Shown here: one piece after another, positions 55,003 to 64,000 of the stretch
Layout: the number at the start of each line of letters is the position of its first letter
Position numbering within the stretch: position 1 is the stretch's first letter
NCBI RefSeq assembly: GCF_000143415.4
Contig: NW_003314407.1
Coordinates: forward strand, 124,001-188,000
Source: Selaginella moellendorffii
Lineage: Eukaryota; Streptophyta; Lycopodiopsida; Selaginellales; Selaginellaceae
Direction: 5' to 3'
DNA length: 64,000 nt
Position numbers and translations under genes: made by a program
Notes under the pieces: model-generated
Seen by the model: only the letters and a program-made list of their open reading frames with translations
Databases searched by the model: none
Told to the model about the DNA's origin: nothing

Positions 55003-56384
55003 CGATCACAGACAATGCGATATGGGCGAGCGAGTTTTCTTGGAGAGAGAGAGAGAGAGAGAGAGAGGAAGAGGCTAGACTCTAGAGAGCTCGACCTAGC
55101 TGGCGATCCTGTACTGGCAAGCACCGCACAGAAAATCACACCACAGGAGAAGAGAGGGAAAAGAGAGATTTTTATAGGCACGCCGCACGCCTGTGGCAGT
55201 GGAGGCAGTGCGTCACTCACAGCTCCCTTGCCCTGCGACTATCTGCTTGGCGACACCGACACGAATAGGATGCTCGTGACCAAACGCCGTAGAACAAAGA
55301 CTACTACACTATGGAAGAAAGAAAAGACCCAACGGAGCTTTGATTGAATGATTGAGAAGAAAAACCGCGGAATCTGGATGAATCATGGCTGCGACCAGTG
55401 CTTCTCCTGGCTTGCTTACTCAAGAAAAGGAGGGATTTTAGGCCTAGACCTCTGGAAGTGATCGTTTATGTGGAGGAAGATAGTGAGAGCTTTCCTTTAT
55501 ACTCGGTGTGCGTGCGCTCCCGCCGCTCCTCGCTGCCCCACATTCCACTCCAGCTTGTTTCTTGAAACCAATCAAATCATGCTTTCGACTCAGCGGCAGC
55601 TGCGTTGTTCTTCCACCACCACCACCAGCACTACTGCCACTACTACGAACGATGTCACCACTTTGTTTGTAAGGCTATGGAGCTCAGCCACGGATTGAAG
55701 GAGTGCAAGGCCTCTTTTCCCTCTGATTTGAAATCGATCCAGTGATTCGATGCATTGAATCCAATCAATCAATCTCTCTGGCGACCTTCTTCTCGATGGT
55801 GTTTTGGTGGATTGCTTGTACGTACCCAGCCAAAGATAAAGTCAGTGAGGCATGTGGGTGGGTGTCAAAGCTCCACAAAAATTCCCACAGAAATAGATCC
55901 ACCAAAATGCCACTGGAAAGATTTCCTTTTGTCCTCTTGGTTGGAGGTTGAAACATCAACAAACACGACTAGACTGCATGAGAACATGCGAAGAACATGA
56001 GAACATGAGAACATGGCAATCGTGGACAAATATTTCTTAATACCACAACCAAAGTTGCCGCGAAGAAGTCTCGTCTCCACTCCTCCCATGAGAAGTGCCA
56101 GTGAAACTTCCAAATTTCTCCAAATCTCTACTACAAATCTCCCGCATTGATTGGAATAGCTCCAAACGAAAATTATGCTCCTCTTTCCTGGCCTGGTCAG
56201 TCCAAGTCAGTGGTCAATTGCTGCGAGAGAGAGAGCGACCTTGGAAAAAAGAAAACACTGAGAGAGCTTCTCACCTCTGGTACGCATGGCGATGGCTGTG
56301 CAATCCTCTGACAATACATCAAGTGCGAAAGAACTCGTTACTTACGCTGAATGGAACGCTCTGCCAAGACACGAATCTCCTTGC
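55003..56384. other. Intergenic region upstream of the subtilase
   Basis: Contains a (GA)n tract at about 55043-55066 close to the subtilase start, likely in its leader. No gene is supported in the remainder; short open frames have no family. Confidence 0.6.
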
Positions 56385-58397
56385 TCATGACCTCCACAGC
56401 GTACTGCGGTAGATATCATTCGCGCTCTTCTCCTCCTCCTCTTCTTCCTGCTGCAAACTCTTCTTCTCTAGAACCGGTGACGATGGCGATGGCGCTGACA
56501 ATGGCGATGGCCGCTGCTCGTTCTCGTCGAGCGAAATCCCCGACAGCTTACACTTCCCAGCCAGCTGCTGCAAGACAGTGGCGGTGATGGCGTCCGGAAG
56601 TATCCCCTTCTTCTTCATGTCGAAGTATATGTCTCGCGCGTCCTGGTACCGCCCGGCCTTGACCAGCGCGTCGATCAACAGGTTGTAAGTCACAACGTTC
56701 GCACTACACCCGGCCTTCTCCATGTCGCCAAACATCTCAAACGCCTTGCCCATGTTTCCAGCCTTGGCGAATGCCTCGATCATGCAAGTGTACGTGAACA
56801 CGTCCGGCGTCAGCCCCGCGCTTCGCATCTCTTGCAGCACCTTGTACGCCTCGGACGCGTACTTTGCTCGTCCCAGGCAGTTGATGAGCGTGTTGAAAGT
56901 GATCGAGTTCGGCTTGATCCCGCGGGCCTCCATCTCGTCCATGAACTGATAAGCCAGGCCAACTTTCCCAGCCTTGCCGCAGCAGTCGAGCATGGCGTTG
57001 AAGGAGACGGTGTTGACAGCCACTCCACTCTTCTTCATCCGCTCGAAGATCTCGCAAGCCAGCTCCGTCTTCCCGGCTCGTCCCACCGCCAGCAGCAGCG
57101 AGTTGCAGCTCTCGATCTTCATCGCGATCTTGCGCTGCTCCATCTCGCCAAACAGCTCCACCGCTCGGTCGATCTCACGCCCCCGGCTGAGCGCGTCCAG
57201 CACCAGCGCGTACGTGCTAGCATCAGCCTCGATCCCGTCCGACTTCATCTCCGCGAAGATCATGCACGCCTCGCTCACGTTCCCTCGCCGGCTCAAGTTG
57301 GCGATGAGAGCATTCATGCTGGCAGCGGTGGCGAAGTGTTTCGAGTCGCGGATCACCTGGTAGACGCCGCGGACCCTCCCGGTCCGGCTCACGGCCGTGA
57401 TGAGCGAGTTGAGAGTGTAGTCGTCCGGTGCCAAGTTCTTGTCCAGCATCTTCTTGAGCACCACCATGGCCGACTCGATCCTCCCGGCCTTGCAGTAGAT
57501 GTCGATGACGTTGGTGTAGGCCGGAGCGCTGGGCGTGCATCCCCGCTCCTCCATCTCGTCGAAGAGCAGCGTCGCCTCCTCGTCGCGCTTGCACCGCCCG
57601 AGGCTCCGGATGAGGATGGCATACGTGTAGTCATCCGCGGGGCAGCCCATGGATTTCATGCTCGCGAAGAGCTTGCAAGCCTCGTCGATCATGTTGGCTT
57701 TGCCCAGTCCATCCAGCACCACGTTGTAGAGGAGAGTGTCGGGCTCCAGCCCGGTCTTGATCATCTTGTCCAGGAAATCCATGGCGAGCACCACATTCCC
57801 GGCCTTGACGAGCGACTGGATGACGCACTTGTAAGTGTAGGCGTTGGGCTTGGATCCGTGCTTGTCCAGCTCCTGGAACTCGTCCATCACCTTGTGGATC
57901 CTGGAGCTCCGGCCGTAAGCCGCGATCACGGCGTTGGATACCAGGACGTGGTATCTGCAGGGAGTGTCTTGGATCGCGGCCAGCATTCTCTCGAGGACGT
58001 CGTACTCGCGAGCGGCGCCCAGGATCATGACCATGCGGCTGCAGCTGTAAGCGTCGAATCCACACTCGGGCTGGCGGCCCGACCAGAGGAAGAACTCGTA
58101 GCACGTCTGGACGTCGGTGTGGAGCGCGCGAAGAACACCCTCCACCACGAAGGGCGTGAGGCGGAGCTTGTACTGGTGCTTCATGTCCACCAGCGCGTCG
58201 ATGGTGCCCGGACCCCAGTGGAGCCACTTGAGGAGCTGCCGGATGGCGGTGATGGAGTCCTCGCCCGGCACCGGCTCCGCGTCGATGGGATGATTCATGC
58301 GCGCCACCAGCGGCAAATCGAAGGATGCGGGCTTGCCGATGCTCGCTGGCTTCCCTGGAACGGAGCAGTAGTACCTGATTCGAGCTCGCAGCGCCAT
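56385..58397 (-). CDS. P-class pentatricopeptide repeat protein, 670 residues
   Basis: Intronless. The N-terminal ~100 residues include a likely organelle presequence (MALRARIRYYCSVPGKPASI) and a pre-repeat helical region. More than a dozen canonical 35-residue P motifs follow (for example VTYNLLIDALVKAGRYQDAR, KPNAYTYKCVIQSLVKAGNV, PADDYTYAILIRSLGRCKRD). Unlike the other four PPR genes in this window it lacks L and S motifs and any E region. It ends in a low-complexity Ser/Pro and Glu-rich tail. P-class proteins mainly act in organelle RNA stability, intron splicing or translation. Confidence 0.94.
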   Translation of the reverse strand: MALRARIRYYCSVPGKPASIGKPASFDLPLVARMNHPIDAEPVPGEDSITAIRQLLKWLHWGPGTIDALVDMKHQYKLRLTPFVVEGVLRALHTDVQTCYEFFLWSGRQPECGFDAYSCSRMVMILGAAREYDVLERMLAAIQDTPCRYHVLVSNAVIAAYGRSSRIHKVMDEFQELDKHGSKPNAYTYKCVIQSLVKAGNVVLAMDFLDKMIKTGLEPDTLLYNVVLDGLGKANMIDEACKLFASMKSMGCPADDYTYAILIRSLGRCKRDEEATLLFDEMEERGCTPSAPAYTNVIDIYCKAGRIESAMVVLKKMLDKNLAPDDYTLNSLITAVSRTGRVRGVYQVIRDSKHFATAASMNALIANLSRRGNVSEACMIFAEMKSDGIEADASTYALVLDALSRGREIDRAVELFGEMEQRKIAMKIESCNSLLLAVGRAGKTELACEIFERMKKSGVAVNTVSFNAMLDCCGKAGKVGLAYQFMDEMEARGIKPNSITFNTLINCLGRAKYASEAYKVLQEMRSAGLTPDVFTYTCMIEAFAKAGNMGKAFEMFGDMEKAGCSANVVTYNLLIDALVKAGRYQDARDIYFDMKKKGILPDAITATVLQQLAGKCKLSGISLDENEQRPSPLSAPSPSSPVLEKKSLQQEEEEEEKSANDIYRSTLWRS

Positions 58398-58561
58398 GAT
58401 CGATCGCGCCCATCTCTCATCGCCGCATTGCCATCGCCTAGAACTCGCGAGGAAGACCTAGGACACTTCTCTATGGTGGTAATGGTAATCAAAGCTTGTC
58501 TATTTCTTCTTGCAAATTCGAGAACATCATATCCAAGAGAGGAAAATTGAATCGCGCGCGC

Positions 58562-59113
<552 letters not shown>

Positions 59114-59263
59114 TGTGCCGCTCTTCCAAGCCGCCGAAATGCGCTCCCCCGGGCTCTAGGGTTAGGGTCTTACAGGGTTTTGAGATCGCCGTCGATGGAA
59201 GCATATCATCGACGGCTGGCATGTGGCCACGTCATACATCTCATGGATTAGGGCATTGTCTTC
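59114..59263. promoter_or_regulatory. Divergent promoter region of eL42 and MCD1-like gene, with telo-box
   Basis: Only 150 bp lie between the two start codons. The segment ctctagggttagggtcttac (59154-59173) contains a telomere-like box (complement of CCCTAACCCTA) followed by cagggtttt. Telo-boxes are typical of plant ribosomal-protein and translation-factor promoters, so this element probably serves eL42 and may be shared. Confidence 0.65.
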
Positions 59264-60325
59264 ATGGGCGCTCCTCTTCCGGGCGCTGCGATGACGGTAC
59301 GCTGCCTAGATTTTCCAAGAAATGTAGCTCCAATTGTGATTCTTAGGCCAATCTCTCCGCGCATTGCTGCTTGTGCTCGCCGTCGGTGGCCAAGAGGAGG
59401 ACGCTTCCGGGAAGAATTCTCATCGTTCGAGCTCAATCTGTGGATGCGCCTTCCTCTGGTTCATCCGGAAGGCTCCAATCTCTTGTAGCAGCACCTCTCA
59501 AACTGGTACTTCTTCTTTCCTTCTTTTCTTTGGAATTCTTTTCACTGGATTTTACACAGGCTAGCCGTGTTGCGGCTGCTCCTGTCAACTTGGCCGCGGC
59601 TGCAGGAGCTGTGGCTACCGTGTGTGTGCTTCTTTTGATCAGAGAATTTGTGCGATCACGCAACGAGGTGGGAGGCTCCGTGTCAGATCTGATCAGGAGA
59701 GGACAGCTACGATCCGATAGAAACGTCAGGCCCGAGTAAGTTGGTTTTCCTTTATGAATCTTATGGTTGCTCTTGTTTGATTGTAGCTCGAGACCTTTGA
59801 AATACGAGGATCCTTTCAACAATCCTCTGGTAAAGATCGGCAGTAAGAATCCGATCGTGAGAATGTGCGGCAAAATCTTCAGGCTAACTCCAGTGACTTT
59901 GACGGAGGAGAAAGTCGTGAGCCACCAGAACAGGAGGATACAAGCTTATCATTGGAGGAGGCCCGTTGTGTTCCTTAACGAGGGAGACCCTGTGCCCGAG
60001 GGTGTAGACCCGGAAGAAGTAAGGTGGATACCATCAAACCACCCGTTCGCCACCACCCAAGACTATATTGACGAAGAGCTGGCGCAAAAGAACGTGTACC
60101 AGACCCGTGGCGTTCCGTCCCGCGTAAGAGCCGAGCACGAGGCCCTTCGGAAGAAGATGAAAGAATCAGTCCAAAAGGTGCGTTTCTTGCTTTTCTGTGC
60201 GTGCTCGGTACTGAGTCGATCAGAGTTGGGATTGGCTCCAGGCCCGAGAGGATACTATCCAAGATAAGACTTTATCTCCTCCCAGCGATCGCGATCATCT
60301 GGAAAGCAGCCAGATTCTTCCGTGA
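59264..60325 (+). CDS. MCD1: Probable chloroplast division protein MCD1-like, 5 exons
   Basis: Predicted exons: 59264-59296, 59347-59505, 59560-59735, 59787-60177 and 60242-60325, giving 280 residues. The N-terminus is transit-peptide-like. A transmembrane segment follows (NLAAAAGAVATVCVLLLIRE), then GGSVSDLIRRGQLRSDR, SRPLKYEDPFNNPLVKIGSK, RMCGKIFRLTPVTLTEEKVV, RWIPSNHPFATT and a helical EHEALRKKMKESVQK tail. I recognise this pattern as resembling MULTIPLE CHLOROPLAST DIVISION SITE 1, an inner-envelope protein that positions the FtsZ ring; the name rests on memory of the family and should be treated as probable. The first exon (11 codons) is predicted from a 50-bp GT-AG intron that is needed to enter the frame. 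Confidence 0.72.
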
Positions 60326-60919
60326 GGCAGCAAAGCGAGGTGAAGTGAGGCGTCGAAGTGGGAATAGAATTTCGTCTGTTACTTTGGTCGAGGTGAAGTG
60401 GTGTTCGTGGGAGTTGCCAGCAGGTGAGTGCTCGGGTTTAAGAAAATCTAACCGATTTGGTTTGCAAAGCATGTCCAGGTGTTTGTGGTCGCTCATGAGA
60501 CTTGGCTTTGTCTGGAAGAGTCAAAAGCGCACTAGCCATGATACTGATGGATGGAGAACTTTGGGCAGTGATAGCTATTATATTCCAGCACTGGGAAGGG
60601 GAATGCACTGTTCTGAACGGCCTCTCTCAACCAACCCGGCTCTAGTGTCCATTGCGAGTGACGCGAGGCAGCTCTGGTGTGTGGTGCTGCTAGTGGCATT
60701 GGTGGGGTACTGGAAAGAAAGCTATCCTGGATGTGACACCCGGGTCTTAACATATCTGCTGCCAATACATAACAGTGGGAGGAAAGAAAGCACGACAGGG
60801 ACAGACTCGGAGAAAGAAAGATTAACGACGACTCTTATCACCGTCGTCGAGCAATTCGTGTTTCTTCCAAGTCCGAGCGGAACCGATCCGAGCCTAGCCG
60901 AGCCGAAACCGAGCTGAAA
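60326..60919. other. Convergent intergenic region
   Basis: Lies between the 3' ends of the MCD1-like and ATL genes. An open plus frame extends through here, but it is continuous with intron sequence upstream and has no family, so I read it as 3' UTR. Confidence 0.6.
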
Positions 60920-60973
60920 TCAGATAAAGGTTGTCTGGGAAGAAGATGACGAAAAAGAGAGCGACTGGTGCTC

Positions 60974-61009
<36 letters not shown>

Positions 61010-61681
61010 GTCTTCGAGCCTGGAAGGGGCGTGAAGACTTCTCCGGCATGATGGACATGACGCATGAGCAATGAGCCAGACGTCGACGCACTCGACATGG
61101 AAGCCGTGGTAACAGTCGGGAAGGATCCGGACTCTGTCCCCGTCGGTGAATTCGCAGAGACAGATTGTGCACTCGGTTCCGACCACGCAGCCCAGCTCCA
61201 GATTGTCTTTGAGATTTGCTGCCGAGTAGTTGACAACGGGAAGCGCCTCCACAGCTCGCCGGTTGCTGCTCCTGTTCTTCTTGGACAGACTGTTACTCAT
61301 GGTGAAGTCCTCGGAGGAGGCCTCGAGGTCCAGATCACGGGGCTCCCTGGGCAAATCACTGTTCCTTCTCGACCGTCGCCTCCTCATCCATCGCCGGAGG
61401 TCTGTGGAACTGAAAGCTGGAACCAACCTCACGATGCTGTCCCAGCGAGCCATGCAGATGAGAATCACCAAGAGGATTGCGACGACGATCATACTTCCCA
61501 GGAACACTGCCGTCTTGTACACGGTCTCTCCACCTCGCGGCCTCCATGGCTGCGGCTGTGGCTGCTGCGGCCGATGCTGCGGCTGATGGGGCTGTGGCCT
61601 GCCTGGCAGTGGCGGAAACAAGCGGTCGTGGTCGTGGACGTCTCGAGGCGGAAGAGGGCCGGGTTTCTTCTTGAGAGCCAT
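60920..61681 (-). CDS. ATL-type RING-H2 E3 ubiquitin ligase
   Basis: Intronless, 253 residues starting at ATG 61681 (the open frame extends 17 codons further but without ATG). A Pro/Gln-rich start leads to one transmembrane helix at about residues 56-77 (TAVFLGSMIVVAILLVILI). A basic segment and a degenerate GLD region follow. The RING-H2 finger is at residues 171-212, with ligands C171, C174, C190, H192, H195, C198, C209 and C212 (CTICLC … DCYHGFHVEC … SCPSC). A poly-Gln tract encoded by CAG repeats (60973-61009) follows the RING. ATL proteins are membrane E3 ligases often induced by stress or elicitors. The substrate is unknown. Confidence 0.93.
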
Positions 61682-62565
61682 CGCGAAACTCTGGACTGGA
61701 GCTCGGCTGCTCTTCTTCCTCCTGCACAGCAACCAATCGTCAGGCAGTCGTGTTTGGAGCTAATGTAGCCAACCTGGATCTGGATTGTAGCTCGAATCTA
61801 CAAGCCAGAAGCAGCAAACAGCAGCGGCGATGGCACTGGATTTAGTGACTGGGTGTAATTAGCTGCCTGTCATCTCATCTCCGAGCTTGACAAGAGCGAA
61901 GAGAAGAAACTGCAAAGTGGGGTGAGGTCAGGGAGAAGAAAGAGAGGGCAGCATTCTTTCTTTTTCTTCTCGCTCGGCTCGCTCCTCAGTACACATACAC
62001 ACGTAGCCGTACAAGCAAACACCGTTTCAGCAGTTAAAAGGGGTTTAGCAAAACTGTGAGGAAAGATCTTGTTTACGAACTTTTCCTGTAAACAAAGAGT
62101 CCTCCGAAACTCCGTTACAGCAGTTACGAGACCAACTTTTGAAAAGGCAACTCCCTGGTGTAGAATAAAATCAATCAGTTATTCAGCTGCTTGCATTTTG
62201 CGAGTAGCTTTTTATTCTTGAGGCAATTACAATTAATAGCATTCCAAAGCTTGAGATAAACTTCTTAGCATCTAGAGTCATTAGGGAACTCGAAAACTGC
62301 CACTGCCGCTGCAACGTTCTTGAACGCACTAGAAGACCGTGGAACAGCACTGATATAAATATTCACATCCATGTTTTTGAGAGAAAAAATGTGATGCATT
62401 AAAGGACTTTAAAAAAACTAAGGAACACCTCTAGAAAATAAAGTTTTAAATTTGAATTTTATTTCCACTCTTTCATAAAATCCAAAATTATTTATTTTAC
62501 ATTTTAAATTAGAAGTCAAGCTGTGAACCTTAATAAGCCTAAGTCAAAAATTCATCCATAAAACA
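61682..62565. other. Intergenic region, GC-to-AT transition
   Basis: The promoter side of the ATL gene is moderately GC-rich; from about 62400 the DNA becomes strongly AT-rich and stays so to the end of the window. No gene is supported. Confidence 0.6.
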
Positions 62566-63471
62566 ATGTATAACATCATGAGAGTAATAATAGTTACCTT
62601 AGTATTAATAATACATTTTAAAGTTTTTTCTGGACAACCTAGTATTAATGTTGGAGATATGAATTCTATAAATGAAATAGTTGTAAATGCTATTATACAA
62701 GCTATTACAGATGCAATTAATGCTATACCAGATAATCCACTTCCTTCAAGACAAATGTTTTATGGAAATATTGTTGGTAAAAATCCAGAAACAAGAACTT
62801 ATACCATTATAGGATATGGTGCTTTTTTCTTACAAAGAATTGGGGAAACTTGTAATATAGAATCTGGGGGGCATTTAGAATCTGGAGCTACTATAAGACA
62901 ATCAATAAGTGGACTTTTTCAAGAAATAACTGAAAATTTAATAAATGATGCTGCCTCATATTTCATTGTAAGAAATAGCCAATTTCTTATTTATTATTTT
63001 ATTAGAAATTTTAATGGTCAACAACAAAGAAGGCAACAAGATTTAGCACAACATACTAAATGTAATATTTTTTCTAGCATGTTGATAAGTGGTTCCTTCA
63101 ATATGCCGTATCAGTATTTGTTATCAACACAATTTTTAATTTCTTCAAATAAAAAAACATATATGTATTTAAGTATTGATTGTAAATTAGGTATATATAA
63201 TGGTAAAATAGACTTATGGTTTTCAAAGAATTTAATTGAAGGAAAAAATTGCATTTTAAGATTACAAGAAGATGGAAATTTAGTTTTATATTCTTACAAT
63301 AATAAAGTTGTTTGGTCATCAAATACTAATTGTATGCAATATAATTGCTATAAAAATACATATTTAGTAATACAAAATAATTGCAATTTAGTTTTATATA
63401 CTATTTATCAGAAATCATTTAATATAAACCCTAAATTAGAAGCTATATGGGATTCAAAAACATTTTGCTAA
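62566..63471 (+). CDS. Secreted GNA-type (bulb lectin) protein with unrecognised N-terminal domain
   Basis: Single open frame of 301 residues starting with ATG. Residues 1-23 form a signal peptide (VIIVTLVLIIHFKVFSG). Residues about 24-165 form a domain I do not recognise (contains TYTIIGYGAFFLQRIGETCN and SGLFQEITENL). Residues about 175-301 are a GNA-like mannose-binding lectin domain. The central carbohydrate site QEDGNLVLY (234-242) matches QxDxNxVxY exactly. The third is QNNCNLVLY (270-278, Asp to Asn) and the first is degenerate (SIDCKLGIY, 203-211). The coding sequence is extremely AT-rich with A/T-ending codons, unlike every other intact gene in the window. It is probably secreted and carbohydrate-binding; a defence role would be by analogy only. 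Confidence 0.85.
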   Translation: MYNIMRVIIVTLVLIIHFKVFSGQPSINVGDMNSINEIVVNAIIQAITDAINAIPDNPLPSRQMFYGNIVGKNPETRTYTIIGYGAFFLQRIGETCNIESGGHLESGATIRQSISGLFQEITENLINDAASYFIVRNSQFLIYYFIRNFNGQQQRRQQDLAQHTKCNIFSSMLISGSFNMPYQYLLSTQFLISSNKKTYMYLSIDCKLGIYNGKIDLWFSKNLIEGKNCILRLQEDGNLVLYSYNNKVVWSSNTNCMQYNCYKNTYLVIQNNCNLVLYTIYQKSFNINPKLEAIWDSKTFC

Positions 63472-64000
63472 AACTATCAGTTCAGTGCATTTTTAGTATA
63501 TTATTCAATAATAAACATAACTATATACTTTCTTATATTTAATTAAATTAAATTAGTTTATAATAATAACTAATTTATATTTAAACTATTCTATACTTAT
63601 AGGAAGTTAAATGCAAGCATAAAGCACTAATATTAAGTGGAATTTAAGTGTTAGCTCCCTAGCATATACTAGGAAAAGAAAAGAAAAATAAAACAAACTT
63701 TGAAAAAAATTACTATCCTTAATAGCATTTATATCTTGGGAAGAATATACACTATTGTTTCAGCCATTTTGAGTTCCTTTAAAAGAAAAATTTCATCATA
63801 ATATATGGGTACTAGCAAATTATAGGGGTTTATGACATGGAGATAAACAATATCTATATGATTATACTATGCAATCAAAATTCTAAACAAAAATATTTTT
63901 AAAATATTAACAATAATCTAGATATATCTAAACTAATTACTTTACTACATATTTTATATAGTCTTAAATCTAACTATGTGATATGCAACAACATTTTGGT
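63472..64000. other. AT-rich flank to window end
   Basis: No gene or structured repeat is seen; composition matches the lectin gene's surroundings. Confidence 0.5.

Noticed and set aside
56832-58550. 572-codon plus-strand frame opposite the P-class PPR gene
   Set aside because: Composition is an antisense shadow of the regular PPR codons; the minus frame has clear 35-residue motifs.
60201-60917. 238-codon plus-strand frame after the MCD1-like gene
   Set aside because: It starts inside a predicted intron, continues through the 3' UTR, and has no family similarity.

Overview
This is a nuclear genome segment from a land plant. The genes include chloroplast-targeted photosynthesis proteins (PsaD, PsbP, PGR5), an ABCG transporter, a UDP-glycosyltransferase pair, a subtilase, an LRR receptor-like kinase, a filament-like plant protein, an ATL RING finger, and five intact intronless PPR genes. 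Almost all introns are only about 50-75 bp, genes are tightly packed, and PPRs are abundant. This compact architecture fits a lycophyte such as Selaginella; the genus is an inference from architecture, not a database match.

Layout. 0.5-6.6 kb: ABCG transporter, PsaD and CTNNBL1 (an armadillo-repeat spliceosomal protein), all on plus, with a stray copy of a CTNNBL1 exon just upstream of that gene. 6.6-12.9 kb: AT-rich DNA with decayed repeats, a possible dead gene and an (AT)n tract. 12.9-15.9 kb: a PPR gene divergent from PsbP. 15.9-39.3 kb: a rearranged repeat-rich block built from copies of one unit that reads, on minus, unknown gene X - PPR - dynamin-like (DRP4) - UGT. Two UGTs and one PPR are intact; the other members are pseudogenes. 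Copy A carries a copia retrotransposon with LTRs of only 82-87 bp, a 5-bp target duplication and a recognisable empty paralogous site. The block also holds an unidentified gene or pseudogene (25-27.7 kb), a LINE reverse-transcriptase scrap, and a repeat family built on a CTCGGA-type hexamer. 40.4-46 kb: filament-like protein and a probable pseudokinase LRR-RLK. 46.8-58.4 kb, all minus: PPR, PGR5, PPR, an unknown protein, an 11-exon subtilase and a P-class PPR. 58.5-61.7 kb: ribosomal protein eL42 divergent from a probable MCD1 (chloroplast division) gene, then an ATL E3 ligase. 62.5-63.5 kb: an isolated, very AT-rich gene for a secreted GNA-type lectin with an unrecognised N-terminal region.

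The genes do not form an operon-like pathway. Shared themes are chloroplast function (PsaD, PsbP, PGR5, MCD1), probable organelle RNA processing (PPRs), and surface, secretion or defence functions (ABCG, LRR-RLK, subtilase, lectin, UGTs, ATL). Splice sites were placed by reading GT/AG boundaries against protein-family continuity, without transcript evidence.
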